DNA from: a virus
Direction: 5' to 3' (one strand)
DNA: 39,612 bases
IMG/VR virus record: IMGVR_UViG_3300024502_000023
Location: 1 to 39,612 of that record
Positions within the stretch are counted from its first letter, which is position 1. The number at the start of each line of letters is the position of its first letter. Both the position numbers and the translations under genes were made by a program. The notes beneath the pieces were generated by a model. That model was not told where the DNA came from, did not search any database, and was given only the letters and a program-made list of their open reading frames with translations. Below are positions 15,053 through 26,100 of this stretch, in pieces.

Positions 15053-17140
15053 ATGGCCGGTGCAAATAGCAATATTCAACTAACAGAATTGGATTTTGAT
15101 GCAATCAAAAACAATCTGAAAACATACTTGCAGTCACAGGATGTACTGAAAGATTACAACTACGAAGGTTCTGCACTTTCAACATTATTGGATATTTTGG
15201 CGTACAATACACATTACAACGCATATTATCTGAATATGGTTGCAAATGAACTGTTCTTAGACACTGCCGCAAGAAGAAGTTCCGTTGTATCGTTGGCAAA
15301 AATGTTGAACTATACACCGAAATCAGTCAAGGCACCAGCGGCAACTGTACACATAATAGTGAGTGATGTTACTGATCCAGAATTAACACTACCAAAATAT
15401 ACAAGATTGTTGTCTGAAGCCGTGGACGGCACAAACTATACCTTTACAACGACAGATGTTATGTCAACCGTGGTAAATCTTGCAACAAATACTGCTGAAT
15501 TTTACAATGTCAACATCAAGCAAGGCATCCCTTCTGCACAAAACTTCATTGTAAATAATACTACGAACCCAACATCAAAACTACTCATCAAAGACGCAAA
15601 CATTGATACATCGTCCATACAGGTGACAGTTTATCAATCAATAACAAGTACAAACTTTGAAACATTTACACTGGCAGAGAACTATCTAGACCTGGACGGA
15701 ACATCAGCTGTATATTTCTTAGAAGAAAGTACTGATGGTTATTATCAAATTTATTTTGGTGATGGCATCTTAGGTAAGAAATTAACAGATGGAAATGTGG
15801 TAAGAATCAATTACATCTCTTCCAATGGCACCGCATCACATGGCGCTAATTCATTTGTTATGTTGGACACAGTTGGTGGTTATTCGAATGCAACCGTGCA
15901 GAGTGTAACATCTTCCGCATCAGGCAGTGAGAGAGAAACGATGGCATCTATTCGTTTCCACGCACCTAAGGTATATGGTTCACAGAGCAGAGCCGTTTCT
16001 AAGGATGATTACATTGCTGCAATTCAAAACAACAAGATGGGTTATTCGTTTGATGCAGTGAATGTATGGGGCGGAGAAGAAAATGATCCACCAGTTTATG
16101 GTTCTGTACTGATTGCAATGAAACCAAAGGGTGCATACACACTAACAGAGGCACAGAAGAACAAAATTATATTGGATGTTATCAATCCAATCTCTGTGAT
16201 GACGGTCAAACCAAAAATTGTTGACCCAGACTATACTTACCTGCAAATTACGGCAGAAGTTCTGTATGACCCAAAGAAAACAACTCTTTCGGCCGCAGAA
16301 TTACAGAATGCAGTTAAACAAAGTATTGCAAACTATGCAGCAGCAAACTTGAATACATTTAATTCTACATTCTCCATGTCAGACTTTAATACAGTCGTAA
16401 AGAATTCTAATGCATCAATTGTTGCAAACGATATGTCAATTAAAGTGCAGAAGAAATTCTTTCCAAGTTTGGTGACACCAACAACATACAAACTATACTA
16501 TGGTATAGGTCTTAAGAAAGGTATGTTCCAGAGTGGTATCACAAGTACACCTGCTATTACACTCAGAAATCCATCGAATTTGGCAACATCAATTAGTGGT
16601 CTATTCATTGAAGAAGTTCCATCTTCTAGTGGTGGAATTGAAAAAATCAATGTGTTGAATCCTGGTTTCAGTTATCAGTACGCACCAACAGTTGAAATCA
16701 GAGGTGACGGTACAGGTGCCACAGCGATTGCAACAATTAATAACAACGGTACAATTAAAGAAATCACAGTCACAAACAAAGGGACTGGATACACAAGTGC
16801 TCTCGTTGTAATTACGGCCAAGTCTGGTGATACAACAGGACAATCTGGTGCCGCATATGCAATACTTGAAGGACAATATGGAACATTGAGAACATATTAT
16901 AATGACAACCAAAATGTCAAAACTATTTTGAATCCAAATGTTGGTTCTGTAGATTATGTGAATGGTGTAATCACATTAGACGCATTCAATCCTTTGGCAA
17001 TTGATGATCCACTGGGTCAATTTGTAATGACAGCAAACCCATCATCATCAATCATTTCATCATCATTCAATAGAATTATTACTGTTGATCCATTTGATGC
17101 AAACGCCATTATAGTTAATGTTACACCTAAGACAACATGA
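15053..17140 (+). CDS. 6: gp6-like baseplate wedge protein
   Basis: The 695-residue product (T4 gp6 660) has the classical gp6/gpJ-like N-terminus: LTELDFDAIKNNLKTYLQSQ, GSALSTLLDILAYNTHYNAY and ANELFLDTAARRSSVVSLAK. The middle contains FGDGILGKKLTDGNVVRINY and RAVSKDDYIAAIQNN, as in baseplate_J-type proteins. gp6 dimers form the iris-like ring around the hub. Residues about 527-608 are a GYT-type beta module (LNPGFSYQYAPTVEIRGDG, then TNKGTGYTSALVVI) that T4 gp6 lacks to my knowledge and that recurs in neighbouring genes. The stop overlaps the next start as ATGA. Confidence 0.93.
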   Translation: MAGANSNIQLTELDFDAIKNNLKTYLQSQDVLKDYNYEGSALSTLLDILAYNTHYNAYYLNMVANELFLDTAARRSSVVSLAKMLNYTPKSVKAPAATVHIIVSDVTDPELTLPKYTRLLSEAVDGTNYTFTTTDVMSTVVNLATNTAEFYNVNIKQGIPSAQNFIVNNTTNPTSKLLIKDANIDTSSIQVTVYQSITSTNFETFTLAENYLDLDGTSAVYFLEESTDGYYQIYFGDGILGKKLTDGNVVRINYISSNGTASHGANSFVMLDTVGGYSNATVQSVTSSASGSERETMASIRFHAPKVYGSQSRAVSKDDYIAAIQNNKMGYSFDAVNVWGGEENDPPVYGSVLIAMKPKGAYTLTEAQKNKIILDVINPISVMTVKPKIVDPDYTYLQITAEVLYDPKKTTLSAAELQNAVKQSIANYAAANLNTFNSTFSMSDFNTVVKNSNASIVANDMSIKVQKKFFPSLVTPTTYKLYYGIGLKKGMFQSGITSTPAITLRNPSNLATSISGLFIEEVPSSSGGIEKINVLNPGFSYQYAPTVEIRGDGTGATAIATINNNGTIKEITVTNKGTGYTSALVVITAKSGDTTGQSGAAYAILEGQYGTLRTYYNDNQNVKTILNPNVGSVDYVNGVITLDAFNPLAIDDPLGQFVMTANPSSSIISSSFNRIITVDPFDANAIIVNVTPKTT

Positions 17141-20025
17141 TATCAGAAAATAAAAAAACATCGTTGTTGGTAACAGAACAGTTACCAGATTTTGTCAAAG
17201 AAAATCCTGATTACGCAAACTTTTCTTTGTTCCTGCAAGCTTACTATGAGTGGATGGAACAATCAGGTCAAATGTTGGAAGGTTCCAAGAACCTTCTTTC
17301 TTATGCTGACGTTGACACTACATCAAATAATTTTCTGACATATTTTACCAATGAATTTCTGCCTAACTTCCCAGCAGAATCATTGATTGATAAAAGACAG
17401 GCAGTAAAGATTGCCAAACAGTTGTATCAAACCAAAGGTACACCTGCATCATATCAATTTCTTTTCAAGATACTTTTTGATTCACAGTTTGAATACTTCT
17501 ACACACAAGATGCGGTGTTGAAGGCTTCAGATGGTATATGGTATGTTGCAAAGAGTTTGAAATTAAATTCATCAGACGATGCATTCCTAGGTCTAAACGA
17601 TGCAATAAATGGAAGTTATAGATTATTTGGTGAAACCACCAAGTCTATTGCAACTGTTGAAACTGCGGTCATCAGTGGTGAAAAGATTGAAGTCTTTATT
17701 TCCAATATCGAAAGACTATTTCAATCAGGTGAATTTGTCCGTGTTGTGGACAGTTACAATCAGGATGTTTATTTTCTAAACGGCGTGGCCGTACAGAAGA
17801 ATGAGAACGGAGATTATCCAACTGGTGCAACCACACTCAGAGCAAAGATTGTAGGTCAGATTAGTCAAATCAGAATCAATCCTAGATTCAGAGGGTTGTC
17901 CTATAAAGTTGGTGACCCAGTAATTGTTTACGGTGGTCTAAGTTCAAACACCGGTATCGGTGCAACAGCTGAAGTATCTGAAACAACAAGAGGTTCTATT
18001 CAAAGTGTACAGGTTGTTGAAGGTGGTTATGGTTTCAGAGCATCACCTAATACAGTAATCAATGTACAAGGTGATGGTTCTGGTGCAAACTTGGTTGTTG
18101 GTTCTTTGGATCCAACCGCATCAAAGACTGCACAGGTAACAAGAGTTGCAAATAATGTCATCAGCATTGGTCAGAATGTCACAATCGGTAATGCAACCTA
18201 TTCTTTCTTTGCGGCCAATACACAAGCAAATGCAAACACACCACTGATAAATGCGTTTTCTTTTATTGCATTTACCACATACCCATTATCATCCATTCTA
18301 GTCGAAAATGGTGGCGGCGGTTTCTCTACAGTGCCAACTGTTACTGCAACATCAAACTATAAAACATATCTGGACACTGATGCAGACTTAGCCAAGTTGG
18401 GTATATTGTCACCAATTCAAATCAAAGACAGAGGTTATGGTTATCAAGCCAATGATAAAATCATATTGACTGGTGGTACAGGTGCAGGTGCATTTGCAAA
18501 CGTCAAAACAGTAAACGCAATTGGTGCAATTACCAGTGTTGAATATGTTTATGATCCGAATTTGTTGTATCCATTGGGTGGTCTAGGTTATAGAGCAGGA
18601 GATGGATTACCAGGATTATCAATACAATCCGCAAACAATCAAGCCAACGGTGCATCACTGTACATACCTGGTGTGTTGGGTGATGGTGAATCTTTATTGC
18701 CAATTGTTGACCGTGCAGGTTCAATTACAACAATTAAACTGTTGACAGCTGGTGAAGATTATGTTGAGGTTCCTAATGTATCATTGAGAGTACAAGATAT
18801 TGTGGTATCAAATGTTTTTGTCGGAAATACTCCACAAAAAGACGATGTTATTTACCAGGGTACCGATATTAATGTTGCATCTTATCGTGCAACCGTAAAC
18901 TCAATTTCTATTCTGCAACCATTTAATGATCCAGCAAACACACTGTATAATATCAGAGTGTTTAACTATACTGCATCACCAAATACACAACTGCCACTAA
19001 AGATTGATAGAAATATCAACTTGACCATGGCAAATACACAGTTCAATTCAAACTACAACAGATATGGTGTCAGAACATATGGCGATGGATCCGCAAGAGC
19101 AAATGCAACATTCTTAAATGGTCTTGCGTTGAGTCAAGGTCAGTATATCAACTCTCAAGGTCAACCAAGTTCGTTCAGTGTACTGCAAAGTAAAGATTAT
19201 AACAACTATACTTACCAGATTACAGTTGAAAAAGAGATTGCAAAGTACAGAGACATTCTAATCAATCTACTACACCCTGCCGGCATGAAAGTTATTGGCA
19301 GAATGGTTGATAAGAACCTTGCAAACTTTGACTATCACGCTCAGAGAGCCACATATTCTGCAAGACCGTTGTATGCTGCAAACGGTGGTATTGGTGGTAC
19401 AGGTGCAACAGCAACGATTGCAACCGATTTCACCAATAAGAGCAACAATATAATCAAGTTCAATAATATATTGGGTGCAAACCTTGCAAACATCATCTTT
19501 GCAAACTCAACCATATTGAAACTGGAAAATTCAAAAGGTTCAAATGTCTCAGGTCTGGTACTTGCGGTAGATTCTGTTAACGATACAGTTAAAATAGATG
19601 CAAATGTTTGGTTGACCTTCTCAAACGTGGCATCTGTAACTGCAAACGCAGGTTCAAACACCATAAATATTACGAAAGTCCATACTGCGGTTTACAATGT
19701 CATCAACAACGGAACATATACCGATGTATTCTATCCGTTGAAAGATATTCTGTTCGCAGGAGACAAGGTTCTAATTGCAAACAATACACAAAAGACGGTC
19801 AATTATGTAGATTATGAAGATAATGTGGTCTATCTGACCGAGAATCTGACGAGTGATGCAAACTCATACATGAGTGTCAATAGAACATTCGTCAGTGAAA
19901 GTAACTATGTATTAGACCAAATCACATTAATTGGACCAGTAGGAACAACATACATACCTGAACTAGTAACTCAGGACGGAAGAAATATCATAACACAAGA
20001 TGGAAAAATCATCCTTTTGGGGTAA
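17137..20025 (+). CDS. 7: gp7-like baseplate wedge protein
   Basis: The product has 962 residues (T4 gp7 1032). The N-terminus reads LVTEQLPDFVKENPDYANFS and FLQAYYEWMEQSG, then a helical part with LYQTKGTPASYQFLFKILFD, the pattern of gp7/tail-protein-I-like wedge proteins in marine T4-like phages. gp7 links gp6, gp8 and gp10 in the T4 wedge. From about residue 275 it contains several GYT-type beta segments (VVEGGYGFRASPN, IKDRGYGYQANDKIILTGGT), then the conserved-looking YQITVEKEIAKYRDILINLL and HPAGMKVIGRM block, and a beta-rich C-terminus. Its position between gp6 and gp8 supports the call, which T4 sequence similarity alone would not settle. Confidence 0.75.
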   Translation: MISENKKTSLLVTEQLPDFVKENPDYANFSLFLQAYYEWMEQSGQMLEGSKNLLSYADVDTTSNNFLTYFTNEFLPNFPAESLIDKRQAVKIAKQLYQTKGTPASYQFLFKILFDSQFEYFYTQDAVLKASDGIWYVAKSLKLNSSDDAFLGLNDAINGSYRLFGETTKSIATVETAVISGEKIEVFISNIERLFQSGEFVRVVDSYNQDVYFLNGVAVQKNENGDYPTGATTLRAKIVGQISQIRINPRFRGLSYKVGDPVIVYGGLSSNTGIGATAEVSETTRGSIQSVQVVEGGYGFRASPNTVINVQGDGSGANLVVGSLDPTASKTAQVTRVANNVISIGQNVTIGNATYSFFAANTQANANTPLINAFSFIAFTTYPLSSILVENGGGGFSTVPTVTATSNYKTYLDTDADLAKLGILSPIQIKDRGYGYQANDKIILTGGTGAGAFANVKTVNAIGAITSVEYVYDPNLLYPLGGLGYRAGDGLPGLSIQSANNQANGASLYIPGVLGDGESLLPIVDRAGSITTIKLLTAGEDYVEVPNVSLRVQDIVVSNVFVGNTPQKDDVIYQGTDINVASYRATVNSISILQPFNDPANTLYNIRVFNYTASPNTQLPLKIDRNINLTMANTQFNSNYNRYGVRTYGDGSARANATFLNGLALSQGQYINSQGQPSSFSVLQSKDYNNYTYQITVEKEIAKYRDILINLLHPAGMKVIGRMVDKNLANFDYHAQRATYSARPLYAANGGIGGTGATATIATDFTNKSNNIIKFNNILGANLANIIFANSTILKLENSKGSNVSGLVLAVDSVNDTVKIDANVWLTFSNVASVTANAGSNTINITKVHTAVYNVINNGTYTDVFYPLKDILFAGDKVLIANNTQKTVNYVDYEDNVVYLTENLTSDANSYMSVNRTFVSESNYVLDQITLIGPVGTTYIPELVTQDGRNIITQDGKIILLG

Positions 20026-20028
20026 ACA

Positions 20029-21741
20029 ATGTCAACAGTAAAGATTACGCAACTACCATTAATTACAGCACTTAATGCAAACACCGCACAGACGGTGTTT
20101 TTGGTCGTTGATGTGCCAACAGATACAACTGGTAGATTCACAGGTACAACACTTGCACAAGGACTTTATTCACATAATGTTCTGAATGTGGGTAACAATG
20201 CAGTGGTCTTACCAAACACTGTCGCACAATTTGCTGGTTCATCAGACAATTACCTGCAAGTAAATCTACAGAATAATAGTGGCAATGGTTCGGCAGACTT
20301 TGTTATCACCGCAAATAATGGTACGGACACCACATACTATATTGACCTGGGATTGAACGGTTCTTCTTTCAACTATCCAGGTTACACCTATGCAAAAGCT
20401 TTGGACGGATACTTGGTTGTTCAAGGTGACATGGCAAACACACCTGGTGGAAACCTGGTGATTGGTACAACGGTTCCAAATAAGAATGTTTCTATTCTAT
20501 TGGGTTCTGCCGATGCAAATGGTATCTCTGCCGAATTCATCTACAATACCGGTTTCAAACTGAGAAACTTACCAATTATTTTTGGTAATGATACGATACA
20601 AAACACAGCGGCAGCACCGTTTGCGGTAACAAATGCATCCTTCTTACAGGCAAACTCCGCATTTGCTGCACAGAATACGACAGGCAACTATGCAAATTCA
20701 GCCTTTACCAAGGCAAATTCTTCCTTTGTCACAGCAAACTCCGCAGCTGCATTTGCGAACGCAGCAGGTGACACAGCTGCAACAGCTGTTATTAATGCTG
20801 CAACGGCCGACAGTAAAGCAGTAACTGCTGGCAATTATGCGAACTCTGCGTTCTCAAAGGCAAACTCTGCATATGCAACGGCTAATGCTGCATTGGCAAA
20901 CACAACAGGCACATTTGCTGGTGACTTGAATGTTACAGGTAATGTTATAGTCAAATATGCAATGCAGATTGTTAAGCCAGATATGCCAGGTAATGGTGTG
21001 TATCTGTTGGTTAATGGTTCTAATACAGGTTCTTACGGTATTCCTTCCAATCCAGGTTATACAATACTGACAGTTGGTCCAGACGGACAAGGTAACCGTA
21101 TCGTTGGTGAATCATACAGTAACACTGCATCAGATTATGTTTCATTCATTGGTCGTCGTGCTCGTGGTACTTCTGCAAATCCTTTGGCTGTGGCCAACAA
21201 TGATATAATTGCTAGATTCGGTGGCAATGCATACGGTGCAACCAAGTTTAGTCAGTATGCGGATGGCAGAATTGAGATTGTGGCTGCCGGTGACCACACC
21301 GACACATCTAAGCCAACAAGAATTCGTTTTATGACAACAGCATCTGGCACAAACAATGTGACAGAGGTTGCATCATTCAATGGAGATACGGCGGCTTTCT
21401 CTGGAACAATCATACCAACTAAGGGATTTGTGTTCACACCTAGAATTCCAGGTGGAAACCAGACTGCAATTACTGTCAACTATGATACAGATTCCATTAT
21501 CAAAGCCAATTTGGCCACAGATTTAACCATCACACATACAAACTATATTGCTGGCAAAGTTGTTGAAGTTTGGTTGGTCAACGTTGACAATGCAAACCAC
21601 ACCGTCACACACGGTTGTGCTGCGTTGAGATCCACAAACAAATCAACCACGACAACAATTACTGCTGGCAGTTCTATGTTGTTGAAGTTCTTTAGTATTG
21701 ATGGTGATAATGCAAACACTTTCGTTTCTATTATTGGGTAA
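20029..21741 (+). CDS. Fibre-like structural protein with ANSAF repeats
   Basis: The 570-residue product starts with MSTVKITQLPLITALNANTA, common in fibre proteins. Residues 50-185 form a beta domain (AQFAGSSDNYLQVNLQN, SADFVITANNGTD) found again in the last gene of the window. Residues about 200-290 are Ala/Asn repeats of the YANSAFxKANS type with the cassette ADSKAVTAGNYANSAF, probably a trimeric rod. The C-terminal part (FVFTPRIPGGNQTAITVNYD, TDLTITHTNYIAGKVVEVWL) is a beta domain ending in FVSIIG. It lies inside the baseplate cluster between gp7-like and gp8, suggesting a short fibre anchored to the wedge. The receptor is unknown. Confidence 0.75.
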   Translation: MSTVKITQLPLITALNANTAQTVFLVVDVPTDTTGRFTGTTLAQGLYSHNVLNVGNNAVVLPNTVAQFAGSSDNYLQVNLQNNSGNGSADFVITANNGTDTTYYIDLGLNGSSFNYPGYTYAKALDGYLVVQGDMANTPGGNLVIGTTVPNKNVSILLGSADANGISAEFIYNTGFKLRNLPIIFGNDTIQNTAAAPFAVTNASFLQANSAFAAQNTTGNYANSAFTKANSSFVTANSAAAFANAAGDTAATAVINAATADSKAVTAGNYANSAFSKANSAYATANAALANTTGTFAGDLNVTGNVIVKYAMQIVKPDMPGNGVYLLVNGSNTGSYGIPSNPGYTILTVGPDGQGNRIVGESYSNTASDYVSFIGRRARGTSANPLAVANNDIIARFGGNAYGATKFSQYADGRIEIVAAGDHTDTSKPTRIRFMTTASGTNNVTEVASFNGDTAAFSGTIIPTKGFVFTPRIPGGNQTAITVNYDTDSIIKANLATDLTITHTNYIAGKVVEVWLVNVDNANHTVTHGCAALRSTNKSTTTTITAGSSMLLKFFSIDGDNANTFVSIIG

Positions 21742-21751
21742 TAAATAAATC

Positions 21752-23134
21752 ATGGCAAATAAATTTCTTATTACGAACACCGCAAAATTAACTCAGGTTG
21801 AACAGGTCTACTATGCACCTGTTGCGATTGTTCCTCCGGCCAACAATACAATCACTCAGACATATTGTTTTCTATCTAGAGCCGAACCTTGGGAAACTCC
21901 AGATAATCCACCGGTGCCAACACAAGATGTTAAGTCACTGAAGAATATATACAAAAACATCTTTGTTGTCAAGCATGTTACTTCAAATGACATTTCTCCT
22001 GTAATTGCAAGGAGAGATTGGACAGCCAATACGGTGTATGATTCTTACAAAGACACCTTGGACATGAATGTACAGGATGAAAACAATAATCCTTTTTACA
22101 AATTCTATGTAAAAAATCGTTACGACCAGGTATTCAAGTGTTTGTGGAACAAAAATGGTGCACCTTCAACTGAAGAACCATACTTTGAACCTGGTGTTTA
22201 CGGTAACAACAATATCTTCCAAGGTTCTGACGGTTACAAGTGGAAATTTATGTATACGATTGATACCGGTCTGAAGTTAAAGTTTATGGACGCATCTTGG
22301 ATGCCCATACCTGTTGGTAGAAATGTACCAAACGCAGAGAAAACTTCTATCGGTAGTGGTGGTGTAGAAGTTATTAATGTATTGGAAGGTGGTTTGTTCT
22401 ATGACCCAGCCAATGCGGTAGTATCTGTTGCAATTACAGGTGACGGAACAGGTGCGTCAGCGACAGCAGAAGTATCTGAAAGTGGTGTAGTAACAGATAT
22501 TATTGTAACAAATACAGGTTCAAATTATACATATGCAAACTCCAGAATTGTTTCCTCGTTAGGACAATCTGCCGTTCTAGAAACACCACTGTCTCCAGTT
22601 GGTGGTCATGGATATGATCCTATTTCAGAACTAGGTTGTAGTCATGTTATGTATTCAGTTCAGTTTAATGGTTCGGAGGGTGGTAAAATTCCAACTGAAA
22701 TAGATTATTATCAGATTGGATTAATTGCAAACCCATCAACAAAGACCTTGTTGACTACGAATGACACCTATGTACCTGCGACCGGTGCAATCTATAAGAC
22801 AACAACAGACACGATTGTTGCACCAGGTTTTGGTGCATATGTACCTGATGAGATTGTTTATCAAGGTGACAGTCTCGAAACTGCAACATTTTTTGCTACA
22901 GTTTTATACTTCGATACTGCATCCAATATAATTAACCTTCTAAATATTACAGGTACACCGACAATTAATGCACCATTAAATAGTACGGTATCAAAAACTA
23001 CAAGAACTCTCTTATCATATTCTCAACCAGACTTTTCATTGTTCTCAGGATATATCACACACATTGAAAACAGGTCTAGTGTCACAAGAAGTTCTGACGG
23101 AATAGAACAATATAAATTTGTGTTAGGTTATTAA
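21752..23134 (+). CDS. 8: gp8-like baseplate wedge protein, enlarged
   Basis: The 460-residue product is longer than T4 gp8 (334). Its first 190 residues match the gp8 pattern: YCFLSRAEPWETPDNPPVPT, IARRDWTANTVYDSYKD, a YDQVFKCLWNKNG segment and GSDGYKWKFMYTID. gp8 is a dimeric wedge protein bound to gp7 and gp10 in T4. Extra length comes partly from a GYT-type beta module at about 203-268 (INVLEGGLFYDPANAVVSVA, then TNTGSNYTYANSRIV). The gene ends QYKFVLGY, and AAGGA in front of the next ATG couples it to the giant protein. Gene order gp6, gp7, gp8 is as in T4, apart from the inserted fibre gene. Confidence 0.88.
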   Translation: MANKFLITNTAKLTQVEQVYYAPVAIVPPANNTITQTYCFLSRAEPWETPDNPPVPTQDVKSLKNIYKNIFVVKHVTSNDISPVIARRDWTANTVYDSYKDTLDMNVQDENNNPFYKFYVKNRYDQVFKCLWNKNGAPSTEEPYFEPGVYGNNNIFQGSDGYKWKFMYTIDTGLKLKFMDASWMPIPVGRNVPNAEKTSIGSGGVEVINVLEGGLFYDPANAVVSVAITGDGTGASATAEVSESGVVTDIIVTNTGSNYTYANSRIVSSLGQSAVLETPLSPVGGHGYDPISELGCSHVMYSVQFNGSEGGKIPTEIDYYQIGLIANPSTKTLLTTNDTYVPATGAIYKTTTDTIVAPGFGAYVPDEIVYQGDSLETATFFATVLYFDTASNIINLLNITGTPTINAPLNSTVSKTTRTLLSYSQPDFSLFSGYITHIENRSSVTRSSDGIEQYKFVLGY

Positions 23135-23143
23135 AGGAAAAAA

Positions 23144-26100
23144 ATGGCTCTAAATTTCAATGTTGATCCATACTACGATGATTTCGACCCAGCGAAAAAC
23201 TTTCATCGTGTTTTGTTTAAGCCTGGTTATGCAGTTCAGGCCAGAGAACTAACACAGGCACAAAGTATACTTCAAGACCAGGTTACCAAGTTTGCTGATA
23301 ACATTTTCAAGCAAAACTCTCCTGTAACTGGTGGTCAAGTCACAACAAACTTCGATGTATATTACATCAAGTTAAAGACAACCTTTAATGACATTGATAT
23401 TGATGTTACAAACTGGGAAGGTTTGTTGGTACAAAACGCAACTGGTACCGTAATTGCCAGAGTTGTTCAGATTGCGACACCAACTGGTACTGCCACCGCT
23501 GGAGATCCACCCACATTAATCGTTGCATATAAAACAGGCAGTCGATTTGGTGACAGTGATATCATTTATGATGTTGCATCTAATTCTGCCGTACAGGCAA
23601 TTGATTCTGGTTCAACCGGTAAATCTTCTGTTGCTTCTGTTGCAGAAGGTGTTTTCTATGTTGAGGGACATTTCGTACAGGTTAATCCACAAACTGTTAT
23701 TGTGGAAAAGTACAGCAATACACCATCAAGAAGAATCGGTCTGAATATTACCGAAACAATTTATGATTACATCAACGACAATTCTCTGTTGGATCCAGCC
23801 ATTGGTTCCACAAACTATCAGGCACCTGGTGCAGACAGATATGTTATTCAATTAACATTAGAAACCAGACCAATTCAATTTGGTGATGACAATAAATTCA
23901 TCGAATTGGTCCGTGTAACAGATGGTTCTGTTGCAAAAATGTTGGACGGTTCGGTATACAACGTCATTGATGATTACTTTGCAAAAAGAAACTATGAAAC
24001 CAATGGCGATTTCGTTATTGATAACTTCAAGTTGACACCTAAACCTAATCCTGATGACACAAACTCCTACATTCTATCGGTAGGAAAAGGTCTGGCTTAT
24101 GTACATGGTTACCGTGTAGAAAGTCCTGGTCAAATTGATATCGTTTCCAATCGTGCAAGAACTACCGATACCAGAAATAACGGACCAGTTTTCGTTGACT
24201 ATGGTTCTTACATGTATGTGGATTACCTACGTGGTAATACATCATCTTCATTCGATACAACAGTTGCACAGAAGGTAGAATTACATTGTGTTTTGCCTGA
24301 GAGTATCAACACATCCTCAAACGGAACATATGCAGCAACGACAATTGCAACTGGTTATATCCGTGGTCTGGCATACGACACAAGTTCAAACACAGCCAAT
24401 GCAAACACCTATGTCTACAAGGCATTCTTGTACAACCTAGAAAGCAAAGCACCATCAGCCAATGCGGCTGCAGGTGGTACAAACACCATTCAACTTGCAT
24501 CTTCATATTCAACCGTGAACGATGCGTATAAGGGTGTTAACATTTCTATCGTTGCTGGTCCTGGTCGTGGTGAGGTCAGAACCATCTCTGCATATGATGG
24601 TGCAACCAGAACTGCACAGGTCAATAGAGATTGGACAGTGCAACCAACAACTGCATCAGTTTATGTACTGAACTTTGATGTTAAAGATACAGAATCTATT
24701 GTTACAGTTGACAGTAATAGAAACATAGATGCATCTGCAAGAATTAACGTACAGGGCAAAACAGATTTTGTTTCAACTGGTGACGCATTGCTTGAGAATA
24801 CCAATTCATCTGAAATGATTTTCAAGGTTGGTAATTTTGTATCATCAATCACAGATTCATCATACACAACACAACAAGTTTGGAGAAATATCTCCTTCAC
24901 CTCAACAGGTAGTGGTGTTTCAGCTGAACTAAACTATGAGAACGCATATGATGGTGTGTTCTATCACTTTGGTACACCTAGTTCCGTGTTAAGTTCTTCT
25001 ACTGTATTGGAAAACTATGTTGTCATGGTTACAGACAAAGGTTCAAACACCTTAATTAAGAATGGTGATATTGTACCTTGGGTGACAGCAGGAAGAACCG
25101 TTACATTGGATAACGATGCATCAATTGCAACATTTGATGCAACAGATTTGTTACCATTCACGGCAACAATCATTGCAAAAGTTTATGTTCAAAATGCTGA
25201 CAACACAGGTTTCATCCGTAAGTTTAAGAACCTAATCACAGCCAACCTCGCAACAGTAAACATTTCTGGCACACAAGTTGGTGTTGGTACATACGTTGAT
25301 GACACTTCATTGACTTCAACAGGTCAAGTATACATCACAAAGGCAGGACTGGTAACACCAGGTCAAAAACAAAGTCTGTATCTGTCTGATGTAAAGAGAA
25401 TCGTTAAGATTATTGATACACAAGATGCAAACGTGGCACCAACCACAAATATGTTGTTGAACACTTTATATGATGTAACATCCAACTTTACATTTGATAA
25501 CGGACAAAGAGACGGTTTCTATGACCATGCATCTATTGCATTGAAACCGGGTGCAGCAGCACCAAAAGGAAACATCCTTGTTTATGTTGACTACTATCAA
25601 CACACCGGTGGTGATGGTTATTTCAGTGTTGCTTCATACACTAACTCGACACTACAAGAAGAATACAGATCCATACCATCGTACAAGAGTACCAATGGTA
25701 CAGTCTACAGTCTGCGTGACTGTTTAGACTTCAGACCTGCGAGACAAAATGCACAGGTAGATTTTATTTACCGTTATTCAAGCACAGGTCCACAGAACTA
25801 TGGTCTAAATCTACCGACAGACTTGAGTGTATACTACAGTGATTATTCCTACTATCTTGGTAGAAAAGACAAACTTGTTCTAAGTAAAGATAGAAAGTTT
25901 GAAATCATTGAAGGTGTTCCAAGTTTAGATGCAAATCCACCTGAGATTCCAGATGGTGCATTGTTACTTGCAACAATTACACACGCACCATACACTGGTT
26001 ATGTTGCATCAGAAACACCTGTTGGTTTGATACCAGACCTATCTCTTGAGAATACACAGTACAGAAGATATACATTCAAAGATATCTCCAGAATTGACAA

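Noticed and set aside
21741-21747. ATAAATA late-promoter motif before gp8
   Set aside because: The ATG is at 21752, at or before the expected start point, so it could not serve this gene.
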